Of a stretch of DNA of 64,000 nucleotides, positions 7,943 through 17,082 are shown piece by piece; within the stretch, counting starts at the first letter, position 1, and each line of letters begins with the position of its first letter. The DNA lies in NCBI RefSeq assembly GCF_019459305.1, contig NZ_JAIBES010000151.1, forward strand, positions 18,949-82,948. The letters run 5' to 3'. The notes beneath the pieces are model-generated. The model ran no database searches, had not been told where the DNA came from, and saw nothing but the letters and a program-made list of their open reading frames with translations. The position numbers and the translations under genes are program-made. Source of the stretch: Sphingopyxis sp. (lineage in GTDB: Bacteria; Pseudomonadota; Alphaproteobacteria; Sphingomonadales; Sphingomonadaceae).

Positions 7943-8788
7943 TCATTCCAATTCAGGCTGGGGGGCCATCCAGAGCTTCTCGTGCGGAAAAGGAAAACGG
8001 ATCGAAGCCGACCATTTTTGACCGTCTATTTCAAAAGCGCCCCGTTCATTCCGGCGTTTGAAGAATGCGCGTAGATCGGCAAGTTTCGCCGATGGCATGA
8101 AAATGCTGAACGAGTCCCCGCCTCGCCTGACAGTCTCGGCGTCGCTCAGCCCTGGCCATTCCTGGGGCCATTTCAATGACGGTTCGGGGGCATATTCATA
8201 CGGCCAGATCATCACCTCGATGTTTTCCGGGAGCCATGCCCGGCTTTTTGGATGTTTGAATTGCGCCAGCATGTGGTAGGCGTCGATGACTTCGAGCGGT
8301 ATCTTCGCCCGCACGACCTTGTCCTTGAGCGAGCCGTATACCGACACGAACACGGGACTCGAGGTTCGATAGATCAGCAAATTCTGCTCAGGCTGGTCGG
8401 TCGCGTCCGCGGCATCGAAACGTCCATAGGACCGCGAGAGCGAAGGCAGATCCAGCCGATCGAGCAGCTGGTTCATTTCCGGGTTGGCCAATCGCGTGGT
8501 GATGAAGCCGTTCGTACTCTTCTGGATGACCGTTCCATCCTCATAGAGTGCGAAGGTTGGCGAATCGGATCCCATTACAGACGCCCATGGATCGTTATCG
8601 AGCAAAACCACGAGCGGGCTTGGCTTATCGGACTGCATCGCTGCCGCGAGGGTGCACGGTCGTTCGAAGAAGGCAACCCGATCTCGCTGGGGCAGGATCT
8701 CTCGCCGCTCGACCTTGGGCGGTTCGGCAGCGGAGCAGCTGACGAGGCACAAGGCTGCAAGGGACATCAGCGTTCGCGTAGCGTCCAA
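7943..8788 (-). CDS. Predicted lipoprotein of unknown function
   Basis: 281 residues. The N-terminus has a basic residue followed by a short hydrophobic core and the lipobox LVSC (cysteine near residue 18), so the protein is probably lipidated. The rest is soluble, with a pattern of strands and several tryptophans (KWPQEWPGL, EVMIWPYEY). I recognise no family. A TTG start at 8788 is used because it gives an arginine before the hydrophobic core; the ATG seven codons later would leave a very short signal. It converges on the usher gene and is separated from the divergent oxidoreductase gene by about 200 bases. Confidence 0.7.
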   Translation of the reverse strand: MDATRTLMSLAALCLVSCSAAEPPKVERREILPQRDRVAFFERPCTLAAAMQSDKPSPLVVLLDNDPWASVMGSDSPTFALYEDGTVIQKSTNGFITTRLANPEMNQLLDRLDLPSLSRSYGRFDAADATDQPEQNLLIYRTSSPVFVSVYGSLKDKVVRAKIPLEVIDAYHMLAQFKHPKSRAWLPENIEVMIWPYEYAPEPSLKWPQEWPGLSDAETVRRGGDSFSIFMPSAKLADLRAFFKRRNERGAFEIDGQKWSASIRFPFPHEKLWMAPQPELE

Positions 8789-8985
8789 TGTTCTCGGTCT
8801 CCATTTCCCGCTCTGTCCTCAACCAGCATATCGCCGCGATGTCAGCAACAGGTTGTTGCCCGGGCCGTTGGATTGGCCATTCGCACGACGGCGGCACCGA
8901 ATAAGACCTCGCAAAATTAACCACTTCTTATCCATGATTGGCCACAGCGGGCGGGAGCATGAATTGCCTGTGGGGAAGCCAATCA

Positions 8986-10521
8986 ATGTCCGTTGCTACG
9001 AAATCGGAAAACCGCCCGACCAGCGTCGATGTTGCCATCATCGGCGCCGGACCGGCCGGGCTGACTGCGGCGTATCAGTTGACGCAGCAGGGGTACCGCG
9101 TGACAGTGATCGAGAAGGACTCGGTTTATGTCGGCGGCATCAGCCGCACGGTCGAGCATGAGGGCTTTCGCTTCGACATCGGCGGCCATCGCTTCTTTTC
9201 TAAGAGCCGCGAAGTCGTCGACCTGTGGAACGAGATTCTCCCCGACGACTTCATCGAGCGCCCGCGGATGAGTCGCATCTATTATGAGGGCAAATTTTAT
9301 AGCTATCCGCTGCGCGCGTTCGAGGCGCTGTGGAACCTGGGCGTTGTCCGCTCGACTTTGTGCATGGTGAGCTATGCCAAGGCGAAGCTGTTGCCGAACA
9401 AACAGGTTCGCAGTTTCGAGGATTGGACGATCAACCAGTTCGGGCAGAAGCTCTATTCGATCTTCTTCAAAACCTACACCGAGAAGGTGTGGGGCATGCC
9501 GTGCGACGAAATGTCGGCCGACTGGGCGGCGCAGCGCATAAAGGGGCTTTCGCTCGGTGGCGCGGTGATCGACGGGTTCAAGCGCAGCCTGGGGCTCAAC
9601 AAGCGTCCGAATGACGGCATGGCGACCAAGACCCTGCTCGAAACATTTCGCTATCCCCGGCTGGGCCCGGGCATGATGTGGGACGCGGCGCGCGACAAGG
9701 TCGTTGCGGGCGGCAACCATGTGCTGATGGCGCATAGCTTCAAACAGCTGACGCAGGATCAGGTGAGCGGCCGCTGGCGGCTGACCGCTAACGGTCCGGA
9801 CGGCGACGTTGTCATCGACGCGGCGCATGTGATCAGCTCGGCGCCGATGCGCGAGCTGGCGGCGCGTATCCATCCGCTGCCCGCCTGCGCGCTGAATGCC
9901 GCACCGAAGCTGAAATATCGCGACTTTTTGACCGTCGCGCTGAAAATCCGGTCGGAGGATCTGTTCCCCGATAACTGGATCTATATCCACGACAGCAAGG
10001 TGCAGGTCGGCCGGGTGCAGAATTTCCGCAGCTGGTCGCCCGAAATGGTGCCAGATCCCGAGCTCGCGTGCGTCGGGCTCGAATATTTCTGCTTCGAGGG
10101 TGACGGCCTGTGGGCGTCCAGCGACGACGAGCTGGTCGCGCTCGCGACGAAGGAAATGGCGATCCTTGGCCTTTGCGATCCCAAGGACGTCGTTGGCGGC
10201 GCGGTGGTGCGGCAGGAAAAGGCCTATCCGGTCTATGACGATGATTATGCCGCGCATGTCGAGACGATGCGGTCCGAGCTGGAAGCGCGCTATGCGACGC
10301 TGCACATGGTCGGGCGCAACGGCATGCACCGCTATAACAACCAGGATCACGCGATGATGACCGCGATGCTGACGGTGCGCAATATCGTCGCGGGCGAGCG
10401 GGTCTATGACATCTGGGGCGTCAATGAAGACGCCGAATATCATGAGAGCGGCACCGAGGGGGAACAGGCCGCGCTGGCTTCGGTCCGTGATGTGCCGTCG
10501 CGCGTGACGAAGGCCGCCTGA
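8986..10521 (+). CDS. FAD/NAD(P)-dependent oxidoreductase, UDP-galactopyranose mutase/HemY-like
   Basis: 511 residues from the ATG at 8986, chosen for the GGGGAAG ribosome site eight bases upstream; two earlier in-frame ATGs exist. The FAD-binding fold is at the start: VDVAIIGAGPAGLTAAYQL, then the acidic residue of VIEKD. DIGGHRFFSKS follows, as in UDP-galactopyranose mutase and protoporphyrinogen-oxidase-like proteins. It belongs to an uncharacterised group often found with polysaccharide genes. The next genes, a GtrA flippase and a GT-C glycosyltransferase, suggest a role in making or modifying a lipid-linked sugar. The exact substrate cannot be read from the sequence. Confidence 0.8.
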   Translation: MSVATKSENRPTSVDVAIIGAGPAGLTAAYQLTQQGYRVTVIEKDSVYVGGISRTVEHEGFRFDIGGHRFFSKSREVVDLWNEILPDDFIERPRMSRIYYEGKFYSYPLRAFEALWNLGVVRSTLCMVSYAKAKLLPNKQVRSFEDWTINQFGQKLYSIFFKTYTEKVWGMPCDEMSADWAAQRIKGLSLGGAVIDGFKRSLGLNKRPNDGMATKTLLETFRYPRLGPGMMWDAARDKVVAGGNHVLMAHSFKQLTQDQVSGRWRLTANGPDGDVVIDAAHVISSAPMRELAARIHPLPACALNAAPKLKYRDFLTVALKIRSEDLFPDNWIYIHDSKVQVGRVQNFRSWSPEMVPDPELACVGLEYFCFEGDGLWASSDDELVALATKEMAILGLCDPKDVVGGAVVRQEKAYPVYDDDYAAHVETMRSELEARYATLHMVGRNGMHRYNNQDHAMMTAMLTVRNIVAGERVYDIWGVNEDAEYHESGTEGEQAALASVRDVPSRVTKAA

Positions 10522-10546
10522 GGGCGCTGGCCGGAGGCGCTTTGCC

Positions 10547-10978
10547 ATGCTCCCCGTCACCAGATTGATCGGATCGATCCGGCGCGGCGAAATTCGCTGG
10601 CTGAACTATCTGCTCGCCAGCGTGCTCGCGCTGGGGAGCGACGCGGCGCTGTTCCTGCTGCTGCTCGATTCGGGGCTGGCGCCGATGCCGGCGTCTGCGG
10701 TCGGTTATTGCGCCGGAATCCTCGTCCATTGGCTGGTTTCGAGCCGGCTTGTTTTTGCCGACGGCGCCGCGGCGCGCGGCACGGGTGAGCGGCACCGCCA
10801 GAAGATGTTGTTCGTCGGGTCGGCGCTGGTCGGTCTTGCCGTCACGACCGCGATCGTCGGCACCGGCAGCGCGTTCGGGTTCGACCCGCGACTCGCCAAG
10901 CTGGCGGCGATCGTCGTCAGTTTCCAGACCACCTATCTGCTCCGCCGCCATATCGTTTTCCGGGCCACGGCAACGTGA
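10547..10978 (+). CDS. GtrA family membrane protein
   Basis: 143 residues with four predicted membrane helices and short loops, the layout of GtrA/DPMS-like flippases that move polyprenyl-phosphate-linked sugars across the inner membrane. Recognisable features are the first helix after the basic segment RRGEIRWLNYLLASVLA and the closing FQTTYLLRRHIVF, which matches the usual GtrA C-terminal helix ending in RxxVF. It lies 25 bases after the oxidoreductase gene and its stop overlaps the GTG start of the next gene (GTGA). Confidence 0.85.
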   Translation: MLPVTRLIGSIRRGEIRWLNYLLASVLALGSDAALFLLLLDSGLAPMPASAVGYCAGILVHWLVSSRLVFADGAAARGTGERHRQKMLFVGSALVGLAVTTAIVGTGSAFGFDPRLAKLAAIVVSFQTTYLLRRHIVFRATAT

Positions 10979-12852
10979 CCGAAGCCGCAGCGCCTGTTGT
11001 CGGCGGCGCGGTGTTACCTCCGTCGCCAATCTCGGACGGAGTGGGTGTCAGCCCCTGGCTTACCCCGGTACGGATCGCGCTGATCCTGTGGGCGGCGATG
11101 AGCCTGATCGCGATTATCGTGAACTGGCAGGCGATCGGCGCGCTCGACCTGTCCGACACCGACGATGCGATGCGGATGGCGCAGGTGCGCGACCTGCTGG
11201 CTGGGCAAGGCTGGTGGGATCTCAAGCAATATCGCGTCAATCCGGCGGGGGGCGGGGTGCTGATGCACTGGTCGCGGATCGTCGATGCGCCGCTTGCGGT
11301 CGGCCTATTGGTTCTGGAGCCGCTGTTCGGGCAGAACATGGCCGAACGAATCGTGATGACCTTGTGGCCGCCGATGCTGGGCGCGGCGCTGTGCGCTGCC
11401 TGCGCGCTGGGTTATCGTAACCTGTCCGACTGGCGGATCGCCTATATCGCGCCGCTGTTCCTGATCATGGCGGGGTTCATCGTCATGCAATTCCGCCCGC
11501 TGCGGGTCGATCATCATGGCTGGCAGATTCTGCTGGCGATGCTGATCATGGCACAGGCGCTGCGTCCTGCGAGTTGGCGTGCGGGACTGTGGGGCGGACT
11601 GTTTGCCGCGGCGCTGCTGGCAGTATCGATCGAAGGTTTGCCGATCGTGGCGCTGTTTGCCGCGCTTGCGGCGCTGCGCTGGGCGTTGCACGGTCGCACT
11701 GCCGATCGTGATCGTCTGTGCGGCTTTATGGGCGCGCTGGCGGGCGGCGCTCTTCTCGTTCAGTTTGCTACGCGCGGCCCGATCGGGCTGGTCGGAACCT
11801 GGTGCGATTCGCTTTCGGCGCCCTATATGGCGGCGTTCGCTGCGGCGGCGGCGCTGACTTTTGCCGCAGCGCGGGCGAACCCGGCGGCGCCCTGGGCACG
11901 GTTTGGTCTGTTAGGAGCTGCCGGTTTGGCGGCGGCGGGGGCGCTGGTGTGGACCGAACCTGCCTGCGCCAAGGGGCCTTTTGCATCGCTTGACCCGATT
12001 GTGGTCGAATTTTGGTATCGGCATGTGCTCGAAGGCCAGCCGTTATGGATGTCGAAGCCGCACGATGCGATCCACGTCCTGGTGCCGTCGCTGATCGGGC
12101 TCGCCGGATCGGTGCTGGCGTGGCGGGGGTGCCGCGAAATGGCCAATCGCCGCAATTGGGCGACGGTGATTGTCGCGCTGCTGGGCGCCGCGGCGCTGTC
12201 GCTGCTTGTCCTGCGCAGCGCGGCCACCGCGCATCTGTTTGCGCTGCCTGGCTGCGCGTGGCTTGGGCTGCGCTTGTGGACGTGGGCGCGAACGATTTCA
12301 TCGGTTGTCCCGCGTATTGTCGGTTCGGCCGCTGCGGCGCTGACCCTGCCATTGATCGGCAGCACCGCGGTTGCGGCGGTGCTCACGGCCATTGTGCCGT
12401 CGCTGCAAGCCGAGGAAGCACGCGCTGCGGCGAAAAAGGCGACGGAAAGCCGCTATCAAACGACGTGCCTCGACCCTGCCGCGATTGCGGCGCTCGATAG
12501 TCTGCCAGCGACCACGGTCCTGACTCCGATCGACCTTGGCGCGCCGGTGATCTTCTGGACTCGGCATAGCCTGGTCGCGACGCCGCACCACCGCAACAAG
12601 GATGCGATGGCGGACAGCATCCGCATCTTTGCGGGTGATCCGGCGAAGGCCGAGACGCTGGTTCGCCAACACGGCGCGACACTGATTGTCTTTTGCCGGA
12701 CCGCCAACGATCTGACCAAATATCGCCACGCGCGTAAAGATGCGCTGGCGGCGCAGCTTTACGCCGGCAAGCCGCCGACGTGGCTTGAAGCAGTGCCGAT
12801 TGCGTCGCGTGCCGGGCTATCGGTTTGGCGGGTCAAGCCCACCGCAAAGTGA
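10975..12852 (+). CDS. GT-C fold membrane glycosyltransferase-like protein
   Basis: 625 residues from a GTG that overlaps the GtrA stop. There are about ten to twelve membrane helices. After the first helix the first periplasmic loop carries the acidic cluster DLSDTDDAMRMAQVRDLL, similar to the catalytic Asp motif of GT-C enzymes such as oligosaccharyltransferases and Arnt-type transferases. RPLRVDHHGWQILLAML is a second conserved loop. The C-terminal 200 residues form a periplasmic domain. With the GtrA protein it would use a polyprenyl-phosphate sugar to modify an envelope polymer. The acceptor is unknown. Confidence 0.75.
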   Translation: MTEAAAPVVGGAVLPPSPISDGVGVSPWLTPVRIALILWAAMSLIAIIVNWQAIGALDLSDTDDAMRMAQVRDLLAGQGWWDLKQYRVNPAGGGVLMHWSRIVDAPLAVGLLVLEPLFGQNMAERIVMTLWPPMLGAALCAACALGYRNLSDWRIAYIAPLFLIMAGFIVMQFRPLRVDHHGWQILLAMLIMAQALRPASWRAGLWGGLFAAALLAVSIEGLPIVALFAALAALRWALHGRTADRDRLCGFMGALAGGALLVQFATRGPIGLVGTWCDSLSAPYMAAFAAAAALTFAAARANPAAPWARFGLLGAAGLAAAGALVWTEPACAKGPFASLDPIVVEFWYRHVLEGQPLWMSKPHDAIHVLVPSLIGLAGSVLAWRGCREMANRRNWATVIVALLGAAALSLLVLRSAATAHLFALPGCAWLGLRLWTWARTISSVVPRIVGSAAAALTLPLIGSTAVAAVLTAIVPSLQAEEARAAAKKATESRYQTTCLDPAAIAALDSLPATTVLTPIDLGAPVIFWTRHSLVATPHHRNKDAMADSIRIFAGDPAKAETLVRQHGATLIVFCRTANDLTKYRHARKDALAAQLYAGKPPTWLEAVPIASRAGLSVWRVKPTAK

Positions 12853-12877
12853 TGTCTCGGCGTCAATTGGGGTGGCA

Positions 12878-13363
12878 TCAGGCAGGGCGGAAGGTCAGTG
12901 CGGCGCCGTTCATGCAATAGCGCTTGCCGGTCGGTTTCGGCCCGTCGTTGAAAACATGACCAAGATGGCCACCGCAGCGTTTGCAATGCACCTCGGTGCG
13001 TGCATAGCCAAGGTCATAGTCGGTCGATGTCGCGATACCACCCTTGAGCGGCGCCCAGAAGCTGGGCCAGCCGGTCTTGCTGTCATATTTGGTCGTGCTC
13101 GAATAGAGCGGCAGCGCGCAGCCGGCGCAGACGAAGGTTCCGGCGCGTTTTTCCTTGTCGAGCGGATGACTGAACGGGCGTTCGGTGCCGGCTTCGCGCA
13201 GCACATAATATTGCTGCGCGGTCAGACGCTTTTTCCATTCGGCGTCGGACAGGCGCCAGCCGGGTGCGGCCTGAGGGCGCGCCGATTTGGCCATCAGCAT
13301 CGGCGCGGCGATGACGCCGCCGCCAAGGGCGAGGCCAGCGAGCAGGTAACGGCGGTCGATCAT
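12878..13363 (-). CDS. msrB: Peptide-methionine (R)-S-oxide reductase MsrB, exported form
   Basis: 161 residues from the ATG at 13363. The N-terminus MIDRRYLLAGLALGGG looks like a Tat-type export signal or membrane anchor, so this copy probably works in the periplasm. Two CxxC pairs (CAGC and CKRC) bind zinc and the catalytic cysteine is in GKRYCMNGAAL near the end. The TGWPSFW motif of the active site is intact. It repairs the R-isomer of methionine sulphoxide. The frame could start 11 codons earlier, but that extension would precede the signal. The neighbour downstream is an unrelated P450 gene on the same strand. Confidence 0.92.
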   Translation of the reverse strand: MIDRRYLLAGLALGGGVIAAPMLMAKSARPQAAPGWRLSDAEWKKRLTAQQYYVLREAGTERPFSHPLDKEKRAGTFVCAGCALPLYSSTTKYDSKTGWPSFWAPLKGGIATSTDYDLGYARTEVHCKRCGGHLGHVFNDGPKPTGKRYCMNGAALTFRPA

Positions 13364-13436
13364 GGCGGACTCCTGACCCGGTGGTCGGGTCTTCACGCTA
13401 GATACGTGGTTCGGCGGCGCCAGGTTTCAAGCGGCG

Positions 13437-14693
13437 TCAATATTTCTCCAGCTCGACCTGCATGTGGCGATAGCCATGGACAAAGCTGGCGTGGACGCGC
13501 TCGGGCTCGGCGAGCACATTGACGCGCAGGCGGCGCTTCTGCATTTCGGAGATCAAAGTGGTGAGCTGCAATTCGGCGACGCGCGCCCCGACGCAGCGGT
13601 GGATGCCATAGCCGAAAGCGAGGTGGCGGCGCGCGTTCTCACGGTCGACGATGATCCGGTCACCGTCGGGGAAAACGCTCTCGTCGCGGTTCGCCGAGGC
13701 ATACCAGAGCGCGATCTTGTCGCGCTTTTTGATCTGGTGGCCGAAAAGCTCGGTATCTTCCATCGCGGTGCGGCGCATGTGCGCGAGCGGGGTCTGCCAA
13801 CGGATGATTTCGTGCATCGCGTTGACCGCGAGTTCGGGGTCGTGGTTCGCCTCGAGCTTGGCGCGTTCTTCGGGGAAACAGTGGAGGCCATAGGCATAGG
13901 CCGACATCGAATTGCGCGTCGTGTCGTTGCCGCCGACGATGAGCAGGATGAGATTGCCCATGAATTCATGCTCGCTCATATGCTTCATCGCGTCGGATTG
14001 CAGCATGATCGAGATGAGGTCGTGCTCGCCGGGGTTCAGCGCCTTGCGGTCCCACAGTTCCTTAAACGCGGCGCCCATTTCAAACGCCTTTGCGGTGCGC
14101 GCCTGACGCTGTTCGGTGGTGTCGAACGATTCGATGTCGCCGAGCGCGTCGGACCAGGCGGTCAGCCGGTGGCGTTCCTCCCAGGGAAAATCGAACAGGA
14201 TGGCGAGCATGTCGGTCGTGAGTTCGATCGACAGCTTTTCGACCCAGTCGAAGGGCTGGCCGACCGGCAGGGTGTCGATCAGCGCCGCGGTGCGCGCGAC
14301 GGTGTCGGCGCGCATGCGCTCGATTTCGGACGGGCCGAAAGCGGGGGCGACGGTACGGCGCTGCGCGGTGTGCTGCGGCGGATCCATCGCGATGAACATC
14401 GGCAGCGGGATCTCGCCTTCTTTCAGATGTTCGACGCCATCGCCGGCGACGGTGATCCCGCCATATTCCCACGACGAGGAGAAAATCTTGGGCAGCGCCT
14501 CGATATGCTGGATCGGTTTGTAGGTGGTCACCGACCAATAGGGTCCGAATTTCGAATCCTCGCAGCGATAGATGGGCGATTCGGCACGCAGCTGGCGCAT
14601 GGGTTCCTGCCAGCGGTCCTCGCTCCATAATTCGGCGCGGCTGACGTCGAGCGGGTTGGCGATTTCGGGGGCGGTGCGAATTTGGGTGGCCAT
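13437..14693 (-). CDS. Cytochrome P450, CYP153-like
   Basis: 418 residues. The I-helix motif is GGNDTTRNS, the ExxR pair is seen in HEIIRW, and the haem loop is FGYGIHRCVGARVAE with the cysteine ligand. The blocks FGPYWSVTTYK, LPMFIAMDPPQHTAQRRTV and LTTDMLAILFDFPWEERH closely resemble CYP153 alkane terminal hydroxylases, so a medium-chain alkane, terpene or fatty acid substrate is plausible but not shown. No ferredoxin or reductase gene lies beside it; redox partners must be elsewhere. The ATG has AGAGGAG upstream. Confidence 0.9.
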   Translation of the reverse strand: MATQIRTAPEIANPLDVSRAELWSEDRWQEPMRQLRAESPIYRCEDSKFGPYWSVTTYKPIQHIEALPKIFSSSWEYGGITVAGDGVEHLKEGEIPLPMFIAMDPPQHTAQRRTVAPAFGPSEIERMRADTVARTAALIDTLPVGQPFDWVEKLSIELTTDMLAILFDFPWEERHRLTAWSDALGDIESFDTTEQRQARTAKAFEMGAAFKELWDRKALNPGEHDLISIMLQSDAMKHMSEHEFMGNLILLIVGGNDTTRNSMSAYAYGLHCFPEERAKLEANHDPELAVNAMHEIIRWQTPLAHMRRTAMEDTELFGHQIKKRDKIALWYASANRDESVFPDGDRIIVDRENARRHLAFGYGIHRCVGARVAELQLTTLISEMQKRRLRVNVLAEPERVHASFVHGYRHMQVELEKY

Positions 14694-14763
14694 GGGGCAG
14701 CTCCTCTGAAGGGCCGTCTCGTGCGGCCGATTCAGTTGCAGAATGCCACTATTTACAGCTTTG

Positions 14764-16065
14764 TCAATGACGGTCGGCGGCCTGCTCAGTTGCTGCGGCA
14801 GCGGTAGCGGCGAGCGCTGCCGCCCGTCCGCTGCGCCGCCAGAATTTCCAGCTGCCGCCGCCGCTGAGCACCCCGGCGCGGAAGAGGCGCACCGAGAGGA
14901 AGATCACGAGCGCGACCCAGACTGCCTGCCAGCCGAGCGCCAGCAGATGCACCGCCTTGCTGTCGTCGGTCGCGGCGCGCGCCGCCATCGCGAGGGGTGA
15001 CGACAGAGGGAAAATCTGCGCGATCGTTGACAGGCTGCTGCCCGGAGCGCTCGCGGCGGCGGTCGACAGGCTGAACATGCCGACCTGAAAGATGGTGATC
15101 GGCAGGCTGAGCATCTGGATTTCTCGCACCGTCGCCGCCTGCGCGCCGACGCCGAGGAATACCGCGCCGAGGAGAAGGAAGGACAGGATGAAATAGACAA
15201 AACCGATGCCGAGGAAAAATGGCCAGCCGGTGGCAGGCGCCGCGGCGAGGGCCGCGGTCGCCTTGCTGGCGCTTTGCACCGACGCGAGCGCGGCCGGATC
15301 AATTCGCAGCGCGGCGATCAGTCCGCCGACAAGCGCCATCGCCAGCCAGAAGGCGATGAACAGCACCGCGACGCCCAGAAAACCGAGCAGCTTACCGAGG
15401 AAGACGCTTTCGAGCGGCACCGCGGCGGCGAGGATTTCGATGACCTTGTTACCCTTTTCTTCGGCGAGCGAACTGACCGTCTGGCCGGCAAGGAGGAGGG
15501 TGAGCAGGAAGATGATGAAGACCGCGCCGAAGCCCAAAGATTGCTGGAGCGCGATGCTGGTGCCGCCGCTCGACAAGGCTTCGAATTTGGGTGCCACGGC
15601 AGGCAGGGGCCCCGCGGCCTTCAATCGCAGCACATCGTCGGCGAGCAGCGCGAGATAGTGACCCGCGTTGCTGTCGGCCTCGCGCTCGATGATGCGCGGG
15701 GTGGCGAGCGGGCCGCTGAGCACGGCGTAGGTGTCGCTGCCCTTCTCGCGCGCGATGGCGATCGGGTCGGTGGTGGCGGGGCCGGCGATGCGGACCTCAA
15801 GTTCGGGAACGCGGCGCGCGACGCTGGCGCGCAGCCGTGTATCGGCGGCGCGCAGCGCTTCGACATCGTCTGCGCCGACCACCGCGACAATGCGCCCCGC
15901 GCCGCGCGCGCTGTCTGCGAGCTGCGAGGCGCCCATGCCCCCCGCGAGCCCCATGCCGACCATGAACAGCGGCGCAAGCAGGAACAGCAGGAAGGTCGGG
16001 GTGGCGACGATCGCCAGAAAGTCGCGGCGCGCGATGACGAGCATATTTTTGAGAAAGGGGGTCAT
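14764..16065 (-). CDS. ABC-2 type exporter permease, NatB-like
   Basis: 433 residues. One membrane helix near the N-terminus (FLAIVATPTFLLFLLAPLFMV) is followed by a periplasmic region of about 150 residues and then five more helices, the topology of NatB/ABC-2 permeases. The start overlaps the stop of the ATPase gene by four bases, so both are made together. In Bacillus, NatAB exports sodium; here the substrate is unknown. The C-terminus is very rich in alanine (AAALAATAAAAT). Confidence 0.85.
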   Translation of the reverse strand: MTPFLKNMLVIARRDFLAIVATPTFLLFLLAPLFMVGMGLAGGMGASQLADSARGAGRIVAVVGADDVEALRAADTRLRASVARRVPELEVRIAGPATTDPIAIAREKGSDTYAVLSGPLATPRIIEREADSNAGHYLALLADDVLRLKAAGPLPAVAPKFEALSSGGTSIALQQSLGFGAVFIIFLLTLLLAGQTVSSLAEEKGNKVIEILAAAVPLESVFLGKLLGFLGVAVLFIAFWLAMALVGGLIAALRIDPAALASVQSASKATAALAAAPATGWPFFLGIGFVYFILSFLLLGAVFLGVGAQAATVREIQMLSLPITIFQVGMFSLSTAAASAPGSSLSTIAQIFPLSSPLAMAARAATDDSKAVHLLALGWQAVWVALVIFLSVRLFRAGVLSGGGSWKFWRRSGRAAALAATAAAATEQAADRH

Positions 16066-17015
16066 GCTAGCGCCTCCTCGACCGCGTCGGTACTCGCATC
16101 GGCATCGAAACTCGCATCGACCTGCCGGACGATATGAACAAAGGCGTCGTGGAGCGCGGGACGGGTGATCGACAGCCCCGCAACACCCAGCCCGCTGCCC
16201 GTGATTCGCGCCAGCAGTGGTTCGACGTCGACATCTTCGATCGGGAAGAACCAGCTGTCGCCGCGCGGCTCGGCACCGGCGGGGAGCAGCGCCGCGATCG
16301 CCGCCGCATCGGCGTCGCCGCGCGGGGTGTAGCGCACCTGCATTGGCAGCAGCGCGCGTGCGTCGTCAACGGTGCCTTCGAAGCGGCGCTGCGAGCGGGC
16401 GATGATCGCGAGCCGGTCGCAGAGGCGCTCGGCATGCGCCATGACGTGGGTCGAAAACAGGATCGTCGCGCCGCGATCGCGTTCGCGGCGGACGAGCATT
16501 TCGAGTCGTTCCTGATTGACCGGGTCAAGCCCCGAGAAAGGCTCGTCGAGGACGATGAGGTCGGGGCCGTGGACGATCGACCCGATCAGCTGGATCATCT
16601 GCGCCATGCCCTTCGACATCTTGCGGATCTTTTCGTCGATGACGCGTTCGAGCCCGAGCTCGGTCATGAAAGTCGCGGCGCGGCGGCGGCCTTCGGACCA
16701 GTCGAGCCCGCGCAGCGCGCCCATGAAGGCGATGGCTTCGCGCGCTTTCATTCCGGGATAGAGCCCACGTTCCTCGGGGAGGTAGCCAATACGGTGGCGC
16801 ACCGCCTGCGGCCGTTCGCCAAAGACGCGGCTGGTACCCTCGTCGGGGTCGATGATCCCAAGCGTCATACGCAGGCTGGTCGTCTTGCCCGCGCCATTGG
16901 GGCCGAGCACGCCATAGATGCTGCCGGTCGGCACCGTCAGGCTGACATCGTCGACCGCCTTGAAATCGCCGAAATATTTGGTGAGGCCTTTGGCCTCGAC
17001 GCTGAAATCGTTCAA
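16062..17015 (-). CDS. ABC transporter ATP-binding protein, NatA-like
   Basis: 317 residues. Walker A is GPNGAGKTTS near residue 38. The signature motif is the variant MSKGMAQ, as in NatA-like ATPases, and Walker B is LIVLDEPFSGLDP, followed by the switch histidine in FSTHVMAHAE. The C-terminal 90 residues are an extension seen in this group. It pairs with the overlapping permease gene. It is divergent from queG, 67 bases away. Confidence 0.9.
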   Translation of the reverse strand: MNDFSVEAKGLTKYFGDFKAVDDVSLTVPTGSIYGVLGPNGAGKTTSLRMTLGIIDPDEGTSRVFGERPQAVRHRIGYLPEERGLYPGMKAREAIAFMGALRGLDWSEGRRRAATFMTELGLERVIDEKIRKMSKGMAQMIQLIGSIVHGPDLIVLDEPFSGLDPVNQERLEMLVRRERDRGATILFSTHVMAHAERLCDRLAIIARSQRRFEGTVDDARALLPMQVRYTPRGDADAAAIAALLPAGAEPRGDSWFFPIEDVDVEPLLARITGSGLGVAGLSITRPALHDAFVHIVRQVDASFDADASTDAVEEALA

Positions 17016-17082
17016 GCTGCCGTCCCTGATCTGATCATCCGCAAGCTATGGCACGGACAGGCGGCTCGCGTATAGAGCGGCA

